From a virus, in IMG/VR virus record IMGVR_UViG_3300043427_001513, positions 1 to 64,000 of that record: a stretch of DNA of 64,000 nucleotides; one strand, given 5' to 3'. A model generated the notes under the pieces. That model was not told where the DNA came from. It saw only the letters and a program-made list of their open reading frames with translations, and made no database searches. Both the position numbers and the translations under genes were made by a program. Shown piece after piece: positions 22,546-33,200 of this stretch (positions are counted from its first letter, which is position 1; each line of letters opens with the position of its first letter).

Positions 22546-24474
22546 TTAATGTTTAATGATTTTGTAAAATTTCTCTCTGTCGTTAGTTACCAGCTTTACA
22601 ACATACATGCCTTTAGGAAGGTCTCCAAACCAAATGCCTTGGGTCTGGAATCCTCTTTCTGTAAGGTTGTTGCTAACTGACTTAACAAGCTGACCCTGAG
22701 AGTTGTAGATCAGCGCGTTAAACTTTGTAAAGTCTTCTAAGTAGAAGTCTGCAATTAACCAATGATTGGTAATCTCTGATACTGGGTTAGGATATACAAT
22801 AAATCCTGTAAGAAGAGCCAGAGTATGCTCATCCATTTCTGCTTTACCGTTTACTACAGAACCATCGTTAGGTGACGGACGTAGAGACATATCGTAAGCA
22901 TTCTCATCACCTGCAGCTTTGTTAAAGATTGCAAGTGGTGAAGTTCTCCATCCAAGAATAGACTTAACTCTGAATCGAAAAGTAAATACTTGTGTTGGTC
23001 CATCAAGAAGACTGGGGTTCATCTTATCTTCGTGTCCCGCCCAGAAAACTCCCTTATCTGTAAATGTCATAAATGATGTCCACTTTGAAGCAGCGTCCCC
23101 CATATTTAGAGACACAAACTCAAATACCGCAGTATCATATGCAATCCCTAACTGCATTGCTCCAACCTTATTACCAAACGTGTACACTGTCACAGGAACG
23201 TCCATATAGTTATCAGTTGTCACAATCAGTTTAGGTATTCTAAACTCAATTGAATCTGGCTTATTAGAATAGTATACAGCCGGATCAAGAATGTAATCTG
23301 TACCTGCTCCAGGATTTGCCATCTTAGCAAGAATAGTAGCAGGGTTGTTGTAACCAGAACTAGTAGCATCACCTACTACATAGACATAAGGCTCAAGAGT
23401 ATCTAGACTATTTACTACAGTATCAATCATATATACTCTAGGTGTATTAGCCCAGTTAGGAGCAACTGTTGCAGAATTTGCAATAGTCCATTCTGAAGGC
23501 CAAAGAACTGATACGTTATTAACACCAGTAAATAATTGATCCCAATCTGCTTGGTTAAGAGCAAGTCTGTTAAATACAGCAAATGCATCTGATACTGTTA
23601 CACTTTGGCTTTGGTTAACATCACCTTCGTACCATTCAATTCCTGCTAGAGTATCTTGAGCAGATACATGGTTAGCTAGCTTATATGCATCTACAATAGT
23701 AAGTGCACCACCATCAGACATAGAATCAGTTTGTGCAGCAATCTTAAGATTCCAATAGTTTGTATCAAGCGGATGTGAAAATTCTACCAGCCCCGCCATG
23801 TTGGTTGAGTCAGTAGAAATAGTTTGCCATGTTGCAAGAGGAGTAGACTTGAGTCTCTTAGTTGCACTAAACCAAACACCTTGAGCTGGTGATCCATCAG
23901 CATTTCTAACCTTAACTGGAAATACCATTTGTGTCATTTGGAATGCTCCACCATAAGTATACAGCTCTAGATTAACGTCAGTACCATTACCAATAGTAGC
24001 CAAGTTATTGTAACTACTTGATCCAGAGATAGCTACAGGAGTTACAACACCATCATATGCTGACGAATGAAAAAGACGGAGCTTAAACATAGCGCCGTCT
24101 GCCCAGTCAAAGTTTGGAGTTGAACCAGTGTAAGTAGCAACAACGTTAATATATCCTGTGTTGTTGAAGTAAGAACCGTACTTATCGGTAATTGATTGTG
24201 CAGTAGGTCCCCAATACATTACAGCATTGGAAAACTTAGCATTGTCATAGAACAAACGAAACTGTACAGCCTTTACCGGAGTAACAGTTGGGTTTGCAAA
24301 GTGAACGTAAATATCTGTATAAGTAGCTGGATAGTTGTCCAGGGTAAACAGAGTATCTACAAGAATGTATGGATCATTACTTGCAGGTGCTACAAGTATT
24401 TCATTTGCACCATTCTGTGCAAACGCAGAAATAGAAATTAAGGAGGTTACCAGACTCCACCAAGGTTTTTTCAT
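22546..24474 (-). CDS. Secreted cohesin/dockerin-like protein with T9SS type A sorting domain
   Basis: The ATG at 24474 gives a good signal peptide (MKKPWWSLVTSLISISAFAQ); the upstream frame would use TTG. Residues ~20-170 and ~420-530 are beta-rich and resemble cohesin-type domains (VQFRLFYDNAKF and MQLGIAYDTAVFEF with following turns). Residues ~260-310 contain GDVNQSQSVTVSDAFAVFN, a dockerin-like calcium loop. The last ~85 residues match the T9SS type A sorting domain: FIVYPNPVSE, then ALIYNSQGQLVKS, and LPKGMYVVKLVTND ending FYKIIKH. That domain directs cleaved secretion or surface attachment by the host type IX system. A phage-encoded T9SS substrate is unusual. It is the first gene of the secreted-protein operon. 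Confidence 0.82.
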   Translation of the reverse strand: MKKPWWSLVTSLISISAFAQNGANEILVAPASNDPYILVDTLFTLDNYPATYTDIYVHFANPTVTPVKAVQFRLFYDNAKFSNAVMYWGPTAQSITDKYGSYFNNTGYINVVATYTGSTPNFDWADGAMFKLRLFHSSAYDGVVTPVAISGSSSYNNLATIGNGTDVNLELYTYGGAFQMTQMVFPVKVRNADGSPAQGVWFSATKRLKSTPLATWQTISTDSTNMAGLVEFSHPLDTNYWNLKIAAQTDSMSDGGALTIVDAYKLANHVSAQDTLAGIEWYEGDVNQSQSVTVSDAFAVFNRLALNQADWDQLFTGVNNVSVLWPSEWTIANSATVAPNWANTPRVYMIDTVVNSLDTLEPYVYVVGDATSSGYNNPATILAKMANPGAGTDYILDPAVYYSNKPDSIEFRIPKLIVTTDNYMDVPVTVYTFGNKVGAMQLGIAYDTAVFEFVSLNMGDAASKWTSFMTFTDKGVFWAGHEDKMNPSLLDGPTQVFTFRFRVKSILGWRTSPLAIFNKAAGDENAYDMSLRPSPNDGSVVNGKAEMDEHTLALLTGFIVYPNPVSEITNHWLIADFYLEDFTKFNALIYNSQGQLVKSVSNNLTERGFQTQGIWFGDLPKGMYVVKLVTNDREKFYKIIKH

Positions 24475-24509
24475 CTTGTACAAGATTAGTGTTACGCATT
24501 AATGTTGGA

Positions 24510-24538
24510 GTTGGTTTCATATATAAAATACGAAATGA
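24510..24538 (-). promoter_or_regulatory. Candidate promoter of the secreted-protein operon
   Basis: On the minus strand it reads TCATTTCGTATTTTATATAT followed by GAAACCAAC, 36 bases from the ATG at 24474. It closely matches 18372-18400. A TTGCCGGCAA palindrome (24543-24552) lies directly upstream and could be an operator. Confidence 0.55.
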
Positions 24539-24606
24539 AACCTTGCCGGCAAACTTGTTAATCTAAATATAAACTCTTAACTTCCCTATCACAAAAACCC
24601 AACATT

Positions 24607-24789
24607 ATGAATATTATAGAATTAGACATCCTTTCTAAGGACGCCATTGCAGTAGGTATCACCTACAGAAAGACTACAAGAGAATTTGAAAACGCTAGAG
24701 GTCGCTGCTATCCTTGCAACGAACTCATTATAGGTTTTCTATTCTTTAATGTTAGATGGATAAAGCCTTTAATCAACTTTGTTGATTAG
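24607..24789 (+). CDS. Isolated plus-strand small protein, 60 aa
   Basis: This ATG frame lies in the 311-base gap between the T9SS operon and the RNA polymerase operon and is the only plus-strand gene candidate right of 16044. It encodes MNIIELDILSKDAIAVGITY, then RKTTREFENARGRC and YPCNELIIGFLFFNVRWIKP. It has two Cys in a C-x2-C arrangement (CYPC). Its stop overlaps the stop of the converging minus-strand gene. It could be a small regulatory protein of the RNA polymerase region, or fortuitous. Function unknown. Confidence 0.5.
   Translation: MNIIELDILSKDAIAVGITYRKTTREFENARGRCYPCNELIIGFLFFNVRWIKPLINFVD
24771..24787. terminator. Hairpin at convergent gene ends
   Basis: AATCAAC (24771-24777) and GTTGATT (24781-24787) form a perfect 7-bp stem with a TTT loop. 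It covers the stop codons of the converging plus-strand small gene and the minus-strand nuclease-domain gene. There is no long T-tract on either side. Confidence 0.45.
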
Positions 24790-27700
24790 TCTTTGATATA
24801 CCATCTTTCAACACTATCAAAGCTTTTCCATCTGTTTATTGATCTAACTACAGGCAAAGCATCTTCCCACTGTTTAATGAACTTAGGGTCACCCTTTCTT
24901 TCAGTGCGTTGATAATACTTGTCCTCTCTATCAGGAGTAAGGAAGTAATCTGCCGAGTAGTTAATCGCTTCAGCAAACTCACCAAGTGAACGGCTAGAAG
25001 CAATAGGATTTTTTAGAAGACGAGCGTATTCTGTTGGGTCTACAAAGGTTGTAATTTCAGACTGAGTTCTATCAGCTTGGAATTGCAGCAGGCCCAGCAG
25101 ACGCTTGAGTTCTTTATCATCGTCATCTACACCATCTTTAAGGCCTCTAAAGATTGCAAACAGTGCAAGGCTACCTAAGAAAAATCCAATTTCAGCAAGT
25201 GTCTTTTGAATGTTTGCTATTTCTGTAGGAGTTAAAACACCGTTAGCTTCCTTGTATCTCTCTTTGATACTACCATGAGCACCCCATACATATCCAAGCA
25301 TTTTAACCATAGTACGATATCTACCTTCAGTGTAAACACCAAAGCGCTCATCAAAACTGCTCTTCTTAAATCTAGCTTTAAATGAAGGCCACACCCACTT
25401 ATGGAACTGAGCAGCTAACAAACCAAGCGAGTACTTTTGAATTACCATCTTGTCTTCATCAGCATAGTTACCATGAATGTATTCATTCATACCCCAGATA
25501 TTTCTACTTAGCTCAGCACGCTGATCTTCAGTAAACTCAAAACCATCTTTAACAGAAACCTTTCCTGTAGCTTGGTCATAATCTAGAGCATCGTATATAG
25601 AAGATGTCTCACCAGTAATGCTGTTTGTAAGCTGCTTAGACATAAGCATTGCAACACCAGTCTTACTCTGAATCATATATTCACCGCCTTCCTGAAGCCA
25701 GTAACCAAAACTAAGAACATCAGAGATGCCTTCTCTACCTTCACCAGACTGATACTTACGTATCATTTTAAAGTGATCAACTAAAGCTTCATACTTTGAG
25801 TTTGGTTTGTGATTTCTATACTTATCCGGACCAGTCATAAAAGCAGCTTTGCTTCCAAGCCCTTGCATGAATCCACCAAGTGCAATATTTAATTCTTTTG
25901 TAGAACGCATGATTGCCCTTCTATCATAAAACTGAGCACCGGCAGTTTCAATAGCATTAGATATCCTACCGTATATAATGTTATTTAAAGCTGAGAATGG
26001 GTTAAATCCAACATAAGTTAAAGAGGTATACTTAAGAACTGTAGATACCAGTTGTTCTGCCACACTCTTTTCAAAAGCACCTTCGTTGTAAAAAGTCATC
26101 TCAAGCCAGTTATTTAATCTGTCTTGAACATTACTCATTTTCTTTTCTCCAGACATAGAGAGCATTTCTCTACCCTTAGCAGTAACCTTTTGAGAGAGCT
26201 CACCTCCAGCAGGGGTGTACTCTCTTTGATCAATAATCTTCTTAAGAGCAAGAATAGTATCTTCTACTGCATTCATTGCTTCAAAGTTTGAAGCCATTGT
26301 TCTAAATGCAATAAGATTCTGAGTCATATCAGTATTGATATCGTCAGGTGTAATCTTGTTTTCTTCAGCAGTAAGAATACCAGAAAGTCTTTTACGCTCA
26401 GCCAAGTATTCTTTTATACCAATTGTCCCCGCCTTCTTTTGATTAACTAGCTCTTCAAGCTGAGTCTTCAAACTATCAATGCGTTTTTGACTCTTTAGAT
26501 CTGCTGTAAAAAATACAGGAGGTGTTCTTACTAAGTCTCCAGCCTCGTCTGTTTGATATACTTTAGGATAAACTTTAGTCTTAATTCCAAAAACATTCAC
26601 AAGTTTACCAACCATTTTAAGAACAGCGGCACCTCTACCCTCATCCATATCTTTAATCTTATTAAAGAAATTCTTCTGGATTCTGGGTATCTTTCCTGTA
26701 ATGCTGGATTCAATATCTCTAGGCAATGAAGCAATAGAACCTTTTTCATGCTGATTAGTCCACCAATCATAGTAGTCTTTTCTAGCTTGGCCTAAAGCAT
26801 CAGTTGGTTTCATGATCTCTTCATATGCTGAATCAAGCATGTTTTCTCCAGTTGCAGCCTGCTCTCTAATTTCTATGTACTCGTCTCTTACAAAGTATCT
26901 GTCTTTTACTTCACGAACTTCACCAGTAAACTTACCTTCAACCACGATTGGACTCATGTAAGGAGGCGCCTTTCTGAAGTATTTATTTAGGTAACCTGCG
27001 TATTCTTCAGCAGTAACACCAGCTTTTGGTCTCCAACGGCCACCTCTAAACTCAGCATACTGAGCTCTTGCAGTTTTAAACTCGTTACTATAGCGATGGT
27101 AATCACCATCTTCAAATCCATTTTCAGTTATCTTTTCAGCATTCTTAAAGCTGTTATAAACCTTCTTTGCAGCATAGAGCTTAATGTTATAAGATATAGC
27201 ATCTTTAAGCTCTTGACCTTTAAGAGTATCTGTCTTTTTATATTGAGCCGGTTTACCCTCTTCATCAAGAGTCTCTGCACGTAGAGCATAAAGCTTTTCC
27301 CAATACTGATATCCAATCTTCTGTACATATCTACCGTTTAGTTTACCGTCCTGGTTTTTACTAAACATAAACATATAAGCATCAGTGTCCTTAATACCAG
27401 CTGCTTTACTTGCAGCTAAAAGAGCGTTGCCTTTTTCATTAGCTTCTTGAACAAACAGGTCGTTCTCAAACATCAGCTTCGCTTTCTGGGCCTTATAGAT
27501 CTTATCTATAAGAGCAAGAACAGTATCAGAAGAAGCAGCCATAGATTCAAGTAAAGCATCTGCTTTATTGATGTCTACAGTTTTTTCCAGCATTGCTCGG
27601 ATATCTGATTCCGTTAGATCTGTATTTAGAGTATTGTTAGTAACGAATGCAGCCGCAAACTCTGTAAAAGATTTGTCAAGCAATGTTCCTGCAGAATCTA

Positions 27701-30257
27701 GTGCAGCCTTAAGTTCAATAAGTCTTTTTTGGTTTGTGCTATTAACCTTTGATATAAGATTCTCAACACCCGTGTAGGTTTCTAAGAACTTTGAATAACT
27801 AAGGATAATACTAGCAAACTCCGGCTTTCCATAGTTATTAGGATTACTAGCATACTTCTCAAAAGACTCCAAGTCTTGAATAGCAAACTCAGTAAGTCTA
27901 CCAACAGCTGCGTTTAACTGAGTACCATTAAGAAGAGCGTAGTCTTCAATGTCTTGCCTAACAGCATTCATAAGAACTGTAAGCTTTACAATAGACTGTT
28001 CTCTCTTACTTTTTCCCGCCTGTGAGGAGAAACCTTTCTTTTGACTCAGCATTCTTTCAAGCTGGCCTTTTCTAAGTTGTAGTTCTCCCAGAATATTATT
28101 GAGTTCAACTACTAATCCAGGATTGTCTTTGTTGTCTTCAGCTTCTTTAGTCGCTTCTTCTCTAGCGGTTGACTCTGATTTTGTTTGAGAAGATCCGATT
28201 GGTTCCGCTTCATCCTTTGTTCTTACGTTATCAGTTACAGTAACAATCTTTGCAATGTGCTCCCTATTACCTGATACAGAATGATCTACAGATCCTTCAA
28301 AAACAAGATCAGTAACTGTTTGATTATCACCTGTTTGACCCTCAGGAACAATAACATTTACGTGCATTGTTCTAGTCCTAACAACATTTACACCCAGAGC
28401 ATAGAGCATCTCTGCATATGATCCTACTTGAATAGCATGTTGGGCTTTAGTAGAGAGCTTCTGTCCTTTAAATGCACCATCTGTTTGAACATACGATGTA
28501 TTATAAGATGATACCTCCACTCCGGAGTCAGTAACAAACTTCTTGTTAATGCTATTCTTTGACGCTTTAATGTCTACAACTTCTGCAGTACCGTCAGGAT
28601 TAATTACAAGGAGGTCAACCGAACCAGCTACCATAGATGTAGGATCAGAAACTATTACCTGAGGAATAATAATAGCATTATCCTGGAAGCCGTTTTCTTC
28701 ATCCGCAAATACTTTGACAAGCTCATTGTAGATTTTTTCCAGCAAGTCATCAGATATACCTTGATCAGCAGTTAGCGCAGGTAAACCCAAGTCTTGACGT
28801 CTTGCATTTGTTTTTGCAATCATCTTTTGAGCTTCTTCTTTAGCTTCTTCAAATGTCCTACCTGAAGTAAAGCTTTCAACCAAAGCATCTATCTGATTAC
28901 CAAACAGCAAGTTAAGTGAATTCTTAATCTCTTTTTCAGCAGGAAGAGTGCCCTTCATCTTTGTAGTTACCGAAGTGTACTCTACACCGTCTTGATCATA
29001 GTACGTGTGAGTTTTATCTACTAGGGTAACTTGATTAGGATTGTTAAAGATTACAGTATCAATTACATCTTTTTGCTGTTGTGTACCGTTCTTATAAACT
29101 TGCTCTACATAAGGACGCAGATCTTTTTGGATATTGTATCTAACCTTATCGTCAAGAGTAATATCAACATCAAAGCTTAAAGCTTCTGTTAGTATACCTT
29201 CGGCAAGCTTTTTAAAAGAAAGATCCTGATTAAGATCTTTAATCTTTACTGTAGTTACTTTGGTAATTGGATCAATAGTAGCATATCCAGCAAGACCAGA
29301 AAGATACTTTTTAACCGTTTCAATAAACCATTCATAGAAGTTATTGATATAATCTACAAGATCCTTTCGAGTACCTGTCTCTTCAAACTTCTTATTTACT
29401 ACACGAGATAAAACCTGTGACACAAGTTCAATCTCCATGTCTCTAGCATCAAAATTCTTTAGTCCCAGGTAAGCATTCTTAATCTGCTGTACTAGTGCAG
29501 GAAAATGAATTGCTGCATCACCAACAAGCTTTTGAAATAGCTCCGGCTTTTCTACACTTAAAGCAAATACAAAAGGATGCAACACCTCTTCTACAGCAAT
29601 TTCATTTGTTACACGACCTCTAATTAGATATGCAGTGCCTTTATGATAGAAGCTTTTAACATTATCAAAGTTGACGTCTGTTTTCTGCCAGTCTGCAATA
29701 GTATCGTGTATAGCCTTTGCTTCAGCAGGGCTTACAATTTTTATTGTTACTCCTGGTATAGTGCTCTTAAGATGATTAAGAAGAGGGCTAAGATTGTTTA
29801 CAGCTGCGCTTTGAGGTATATAATCTTTTACTCTTTCAGGAAGTATTTGAATAGATACTGATTTAGCATGCTGTATAACTCTATACATACCTTCAGTAAT
29901 CCTGTTGGCTTGCAAATAGTTAATTGCCGCTCTAAGATTTCTATCTCTAACAGAAGCAATTGTGTGTCTAGCGTTTTTTGGTGACTGAGTAATAAAAAGC
30001 TTACCATTAAGTCTATGAGCAAATCCTTTCTTAATAAGATTGTTTTCAATTGCTCTTACAGGATCTTGTAAGCTACTCGTTGGAGTAGCTTTAATATCCC
30101 GCATAATAGTAGATGCTTGAATTGTTGAGGGAAAGTCATCAGTTTTTGTACGACTCTGATATTCGTCAACAATGGCTGAAACAACATAGTAGTTGTTATA
30201 GACTCTCATAAGTTCCTGAAAACCAGGATCATTTGTATTATAACATTTTGCAGCCAT
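24786..30257 (-). CDS. Very large virion cargo-type protein with PD-(D/E)XK nuclease motif (1823 aa)
   Basis: The ATG at 30257 shares a base with the TAA of the RNA polymerase gene (TAATG), so translation is coupled; a TTG three codons earlier is less likely. About residues 221-229 carry an E-E-x-x-H-P motif (AVEEVLHPF). Residues ~545-565 have the RecB-like nuclease pattern GSVDLL with D548, then EVVDIKAS with D562-x-K564 and a following Gln/Tyr helix. The remaining ~1200 residues are long helical regions and a late hydrophobic stretch (LTYVGFNPFSALNNIIYGRI). As the immediate neighbour of the virion RNA polymerase it is expected to be packaged and injected. The nuclease could act on host DNA or on phage DNA ends. 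Confidence 0.8.
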   Translation of the reverse strand: MAAKCYNTNDPGFQELMRVYNNYYVVSAIVDEYQSRTKTDDFPSTIQASTIMRDIKATPTSSLQDPVRAIENNLIKKGFAHRLNGKLFITQSPKNARHTIASVRDRNLRAAINYLQANRITEGMYRVIQHAKSVSIQILPERVKDYIPQSAAVNNLSPLLNHLKSTIPGVTIKIVSPAEAKAIHDTIADWQKTDVNFDNVKSFYHKGTAYLIRGRVTNEIAVEEVLHPFVFALSVEKPELFQKLVGDAAIHFPALVQQIKNAYLGLKNFDARDMEIELVSQVLSRVVNKKFEETGTRKDLVDYINNFYEWFIETVKKYLSGLAGYATIDPITKVTTVKIKDLNQDLSFKKLAEGILTEALSFDVDITLDDKVRYNIQKDLRPYVEQVYKNGTQQQKDVIDTVIFNNPNQVTLVDKTHTYYDQDGVEYTSVTTKMKGTLPAEKEIKNSLNLLFGNQIDALVESFTSGRTFEEAKEEAQKMIAKTNARRQDLGLPALTADQGISDDLLEKIYNELVKVFADEENGFQDNAIIIPQVIVSDPTSMVAGSVDLLVINPDGTAEVVDIKASKNSINKKFVTDSGVEVSSYNTSYVQTDGAFKGQKLSTKAQHAIQVGSYAEMLYALGVNVVRTRTMHVNVIVPEGQTGDNQTVTDLVFEGSVDHSVSGNREHIAKIVTVTDNVRTKDEAEPIGSSQTKSESTAREEATKEAEDNKDNPGLVVELNNILGELQLRKGQLERMLSQKKGFSSQAGKSKREQSIVKLTVLMNAVRQDIEDYALLNGTQLNAAVGRLTEFAIQDLESFEKYASNPNNYGKPEFASIILSYSKFLETYTGVENLISKVNSTNQKRLIELKAALDSAGTLLDKSFTEFAAAFVTNNTLNTDLTESDIRAMLEKTVDINKADALLESMAASSDTVLALIDKIYKAQKAKLMFENDLFVQEANEKGNALLAASKAAGIKDTDAYMFMFSKNQDGKLNGRYVQKIGYQYWEKLYALRAETLDEEGKPAQYKKTDTLKGQELKDAISYNIKLYAAKKVYNSFKNAEKITENGFEDGDYHRYSNEFKTARAQYAEFRGGRWRPKAGVTAEEYAGYLNKYFRKAPPYMSPIVVEGKFTGEVREVKDRYFVRDEYIEIREQAATGENMLDSAYEEIMKPTDALGQARKDYYDWWTNQHEKGSIASLPRDIESSITGKIPRIQKNFFNKIKDMDEGRGAAVLKMVGKLVNVFGIKTKVYPKVYQTDEAGDLVRTPPVFFTADLKSQKRIDSLKTQLEELVNQKKAGTIGIKEYLAERKRLSGILTAEENKITPDDINTDMTQNLIAFRTMASNFEAMNAVEDTILALKKIIDQREYTPAGGELSQKVTAKGREMLSMSGEKKMSNVQDRLNNWLEMTFYNEGAFEKSVAEQLVSTVLKYTSLTYVGFNPFSALNNIIYGRISNAIETAGAQFYDRRAIMRSTKELNIALGGFMQGLGSKAAFMTGPDKYRNHKPNSKYEALVDHFKMIRKYQSGEGREGISDVLSFGYWLQEGGEYMIQSKTGVAMLMSKQLTNSITGETSSIYDALDYDQATGKVSVKDGFEFTEDQRAELSRNIWGMNEYIHGNYADEDKMVIQKYSLGLLAAQFHKWVWPSFKARFKKSSFDERFGVYTEGRYRTMVKMLGYVWGAHGSIKERYKEANGVLTPTEIANIQKTLAEIGFFLGSLALFAIFRGLKDGVDDDDKELKRLLGLLQFQADRTQSEITTFVDPTEYARLLKNPIASSRSLGEFAEAINYSADYFLTPDREDKYYQRTERKGDPKFIKQWEDALPVVRSINRWKSFDSVERWYIKD

Positions 30258-33200
30258 TATTCGCAAGTTTTATTTTTCTCTATAGAGCTTTGTACAAATT
30301 TCATTCTTTTCTCGTAAGGTGCACTCTTCATCATTTGAGCTCCTTTCCATACAAGATCTGCTTTCTCTCTAGGAACACCCTGTCCAACAACATATTCAAT
30401 AAACGAATCCTTGTCATCTAGAACATCCTTCAATTCTAAAGTTAAACCATTTGTAGGAGAGTTTGGCAAAGTTCCGTTCTCTTCTTCAACGTTTTCATCA
30501 ACTTTAAAGTCAGCAGCAACCTCAGCAGGTTTCTTACCAGAATACTTTGATATAGTGTTTCCTTGAGAATCAAAGTAAGTAATACCGTTTACAGGATCAA
30601 TAACAAACGTTACACCATTTTGAGAAAGAATATCTCTAGGACTTCCTTGTACAGAAGACTCTGGAGTTTTTTCTACAGGCTTCTGTTGAGGTGTTTCTGT
30701 AGAGTTTTGCTCAACAGGATTAGCTGTTACTTGTCTTTCTTGACGGCGCTCGCGCTTTATATCAAGAATCTCTGTTGTTGTTGGAACTGAACCAAAGACA
30801 AAACCAATTGGTGTAGTCTTAGCTGTACCAACACTATCCGCCTTCTTATAAGTAAACTTAGTACCAAGCGGAAGATAGTATTCAAAACTACTCTGTGGTT
30901 TTACTTTACCACTGAAGGCAGAAGTTTCCAAATAGTAAACTTCGTTATCGTACATAAGAGCTGTGGGTGCAAAGAATCCTCTTGCTTCTCCAGCATTAGG
31001 TATAAATCCGATCTTCAACAATTCCATGAAGTTCTTATTCATAACTGCCTTATTATCATTCTTTTGCTCTTCTGTAAGGCCAGTTCTTTCAGTAAAGCTT
31101 ACACCTTCAGATTCATACTTAATAACTTCTCCTTTACTCATACCAGTAAAGATGTCAATGCTGATAGTGCCGTCTTCTGAAACACTAATACCCGGAGCAG
31201 CATCTGCAGAATCTTTATACTTAGGAATCTTTCTTAAGTAAAGAGAAGCGCCGTAGTTCTTGTTAGAAATTGTAGCATGCTTCATGTAATTCTTTACAAA
31301 AGAGTCCATAAGATTAAACTCATTTTGACCAAAGACTTCCATAAAATCTTTATCCGTAGCTCTTTCATTGTCAAGAAGAGCTCTTACGCCTTCAGTAGCA
31401 AAATGGAACTCTTCCTGTAAAACAAAAGGTATAACATTAGATATAGAGCCAGACTTAAACTGACCACCATCTTTAACCAGTATGTAGTTGCTAATAGCAG
31501 TAGCTGAAATAGGATCTTCATTATAGAGCTCTACAAAAGCTGCCTGCAATCTTTGAAGCTGAATAGGTTCAATCTTAGACCAAGTGTTTGTTTCAATGTA
31601 ATCAAAACCTGACTTGTTCGCTACAGAGTCTGCAGAGAATGCATGAATAAACCTATCAAGAAACTCGTTTGTACGACCTTGATCTTTAAACTTCTCCTTA
31701 AGTTTCTCTACATAGTCAACAATAGTAGGCATGCCTTCTTTATAGAAAAGAAGACTGTTAGATAGAGTATACTCAATCTCTTGAAGTCTACCTTGATTTT
31801 TTAGATAGTTTTTATAAGCTAGGATATCAAAGTAAGAAACCATGTCTCTTGTAAGCTTATTCCGGAACTCCTCTAACTTGTAAGATTTTACAGCTGTTGA
31901 TTCCAAAATACTCTTCTTAAGCTTCATGAATTTAGGAGTTCTTCTTACAAGAACCTGTCTTGCTTTCTCCTTCATGTCATTAAGAATAGATATCGCAGTT
32001 GCTATATAAGGATCAGAATCAAATACTTCCTTCATTCCTGGGTATATATTGCCCTCGCTTTCTTTAGTTATAGCATCATAGTCTTCAAAAACAGTATCAA
32101 AACTTTGTTCTGTAGAGTCTCCAATACCTTTTACAAGACCTGAGATATTAGATATGCGTATAAACTGTTTAGTGTAGTCTTGCAAATTCATAAACTGCTT
32201 AGCTACAGCTAAATCAAAATCAAGGTTTGAACCTCCCTCTAAATCTTTAGCAATTGCTTCAGACAAAGATCTAATATTAAACCCAAGCTTAGCTTTTTTG
32301 AGTCTTTCATTTAGAAGATCCGTTGTTTCAAAAGCAGGCTTGCCGCCAACCGTCAAAGCTTTTCTTAAAATCTCTAAAGGATCTCCGCTCTTTTGCTCTC
32401 TGCTAAACTCATCTCTTGAAAGCTCTAGCTCTTTATAATAACGCTTTATCAAAGGTTGATTAATAAAGAGAACCGCTTCTTTAAGAGAAACACCAACAGC
32501 AACCATATGGGCAACATGACCAAGTGCATCACGATTCAAACCTAGGATTGCAGCGAGTCTTTCTTTAGCGTTATCTGTCATTGCAGAAACGAGTGCAGAA
32601 ATAATATATCCTTTTCTTTGACCGTCAGAACCTACAGAGTTACCATAGTCATTATAAGAAACCGTATTCTTACCTTGAAGACCAACATAAATATCAGCCT
32701 TTGCCTGAATACCATGCTTCTGAAGATAATTCCACGCAAGCAAAGATTTTACTGCTGAACCGATGTTTACAGCACCCTCCTTGTTGTTTTTTCTAGCACG
32801 AACCATTCCAGCAAAAGTGTTGTGCTGGAATGCTCTTTCTGAGAACAAAGTGCTAATTTCAATCTTAAGATTAGCTTTTTGATCGTCATCAATTTCTAAT
32901 CCATCTACTATTGTAGACAGATCATCAGTTAAAATCTTCGTAAGATTCTTCAAAGGATCTACGTGTGCTACCTGGAATGCTGGAGCAGCATCTTTTACAT
33001 TGTCTCCTGTTTTAGTTTTTCTAGGGGCAGAAGTATAATCGTTAAAAGTGAGCGCCGTTTTTAACTGCATAATCTCAGTATCAAGAGCACCAACATATAA
33101 GTCGTGTCCTTTCTTATCATATGCTTTTTGATATTCTCCTTCATTAGAAGGTAGACCCATGTTCTTAAGAACGTCCGCAATATAACGTTGCTTTACATTT

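Noticed and set aside
18399-24474. A complete curli system (CsgA/B/E/F/G)
   Set aside because: Only CsgG-like proteins are suggested. No curlin-type SxGxxNxxxQ repeats and no CsgE or CsgF patterns were found in the neighbours.
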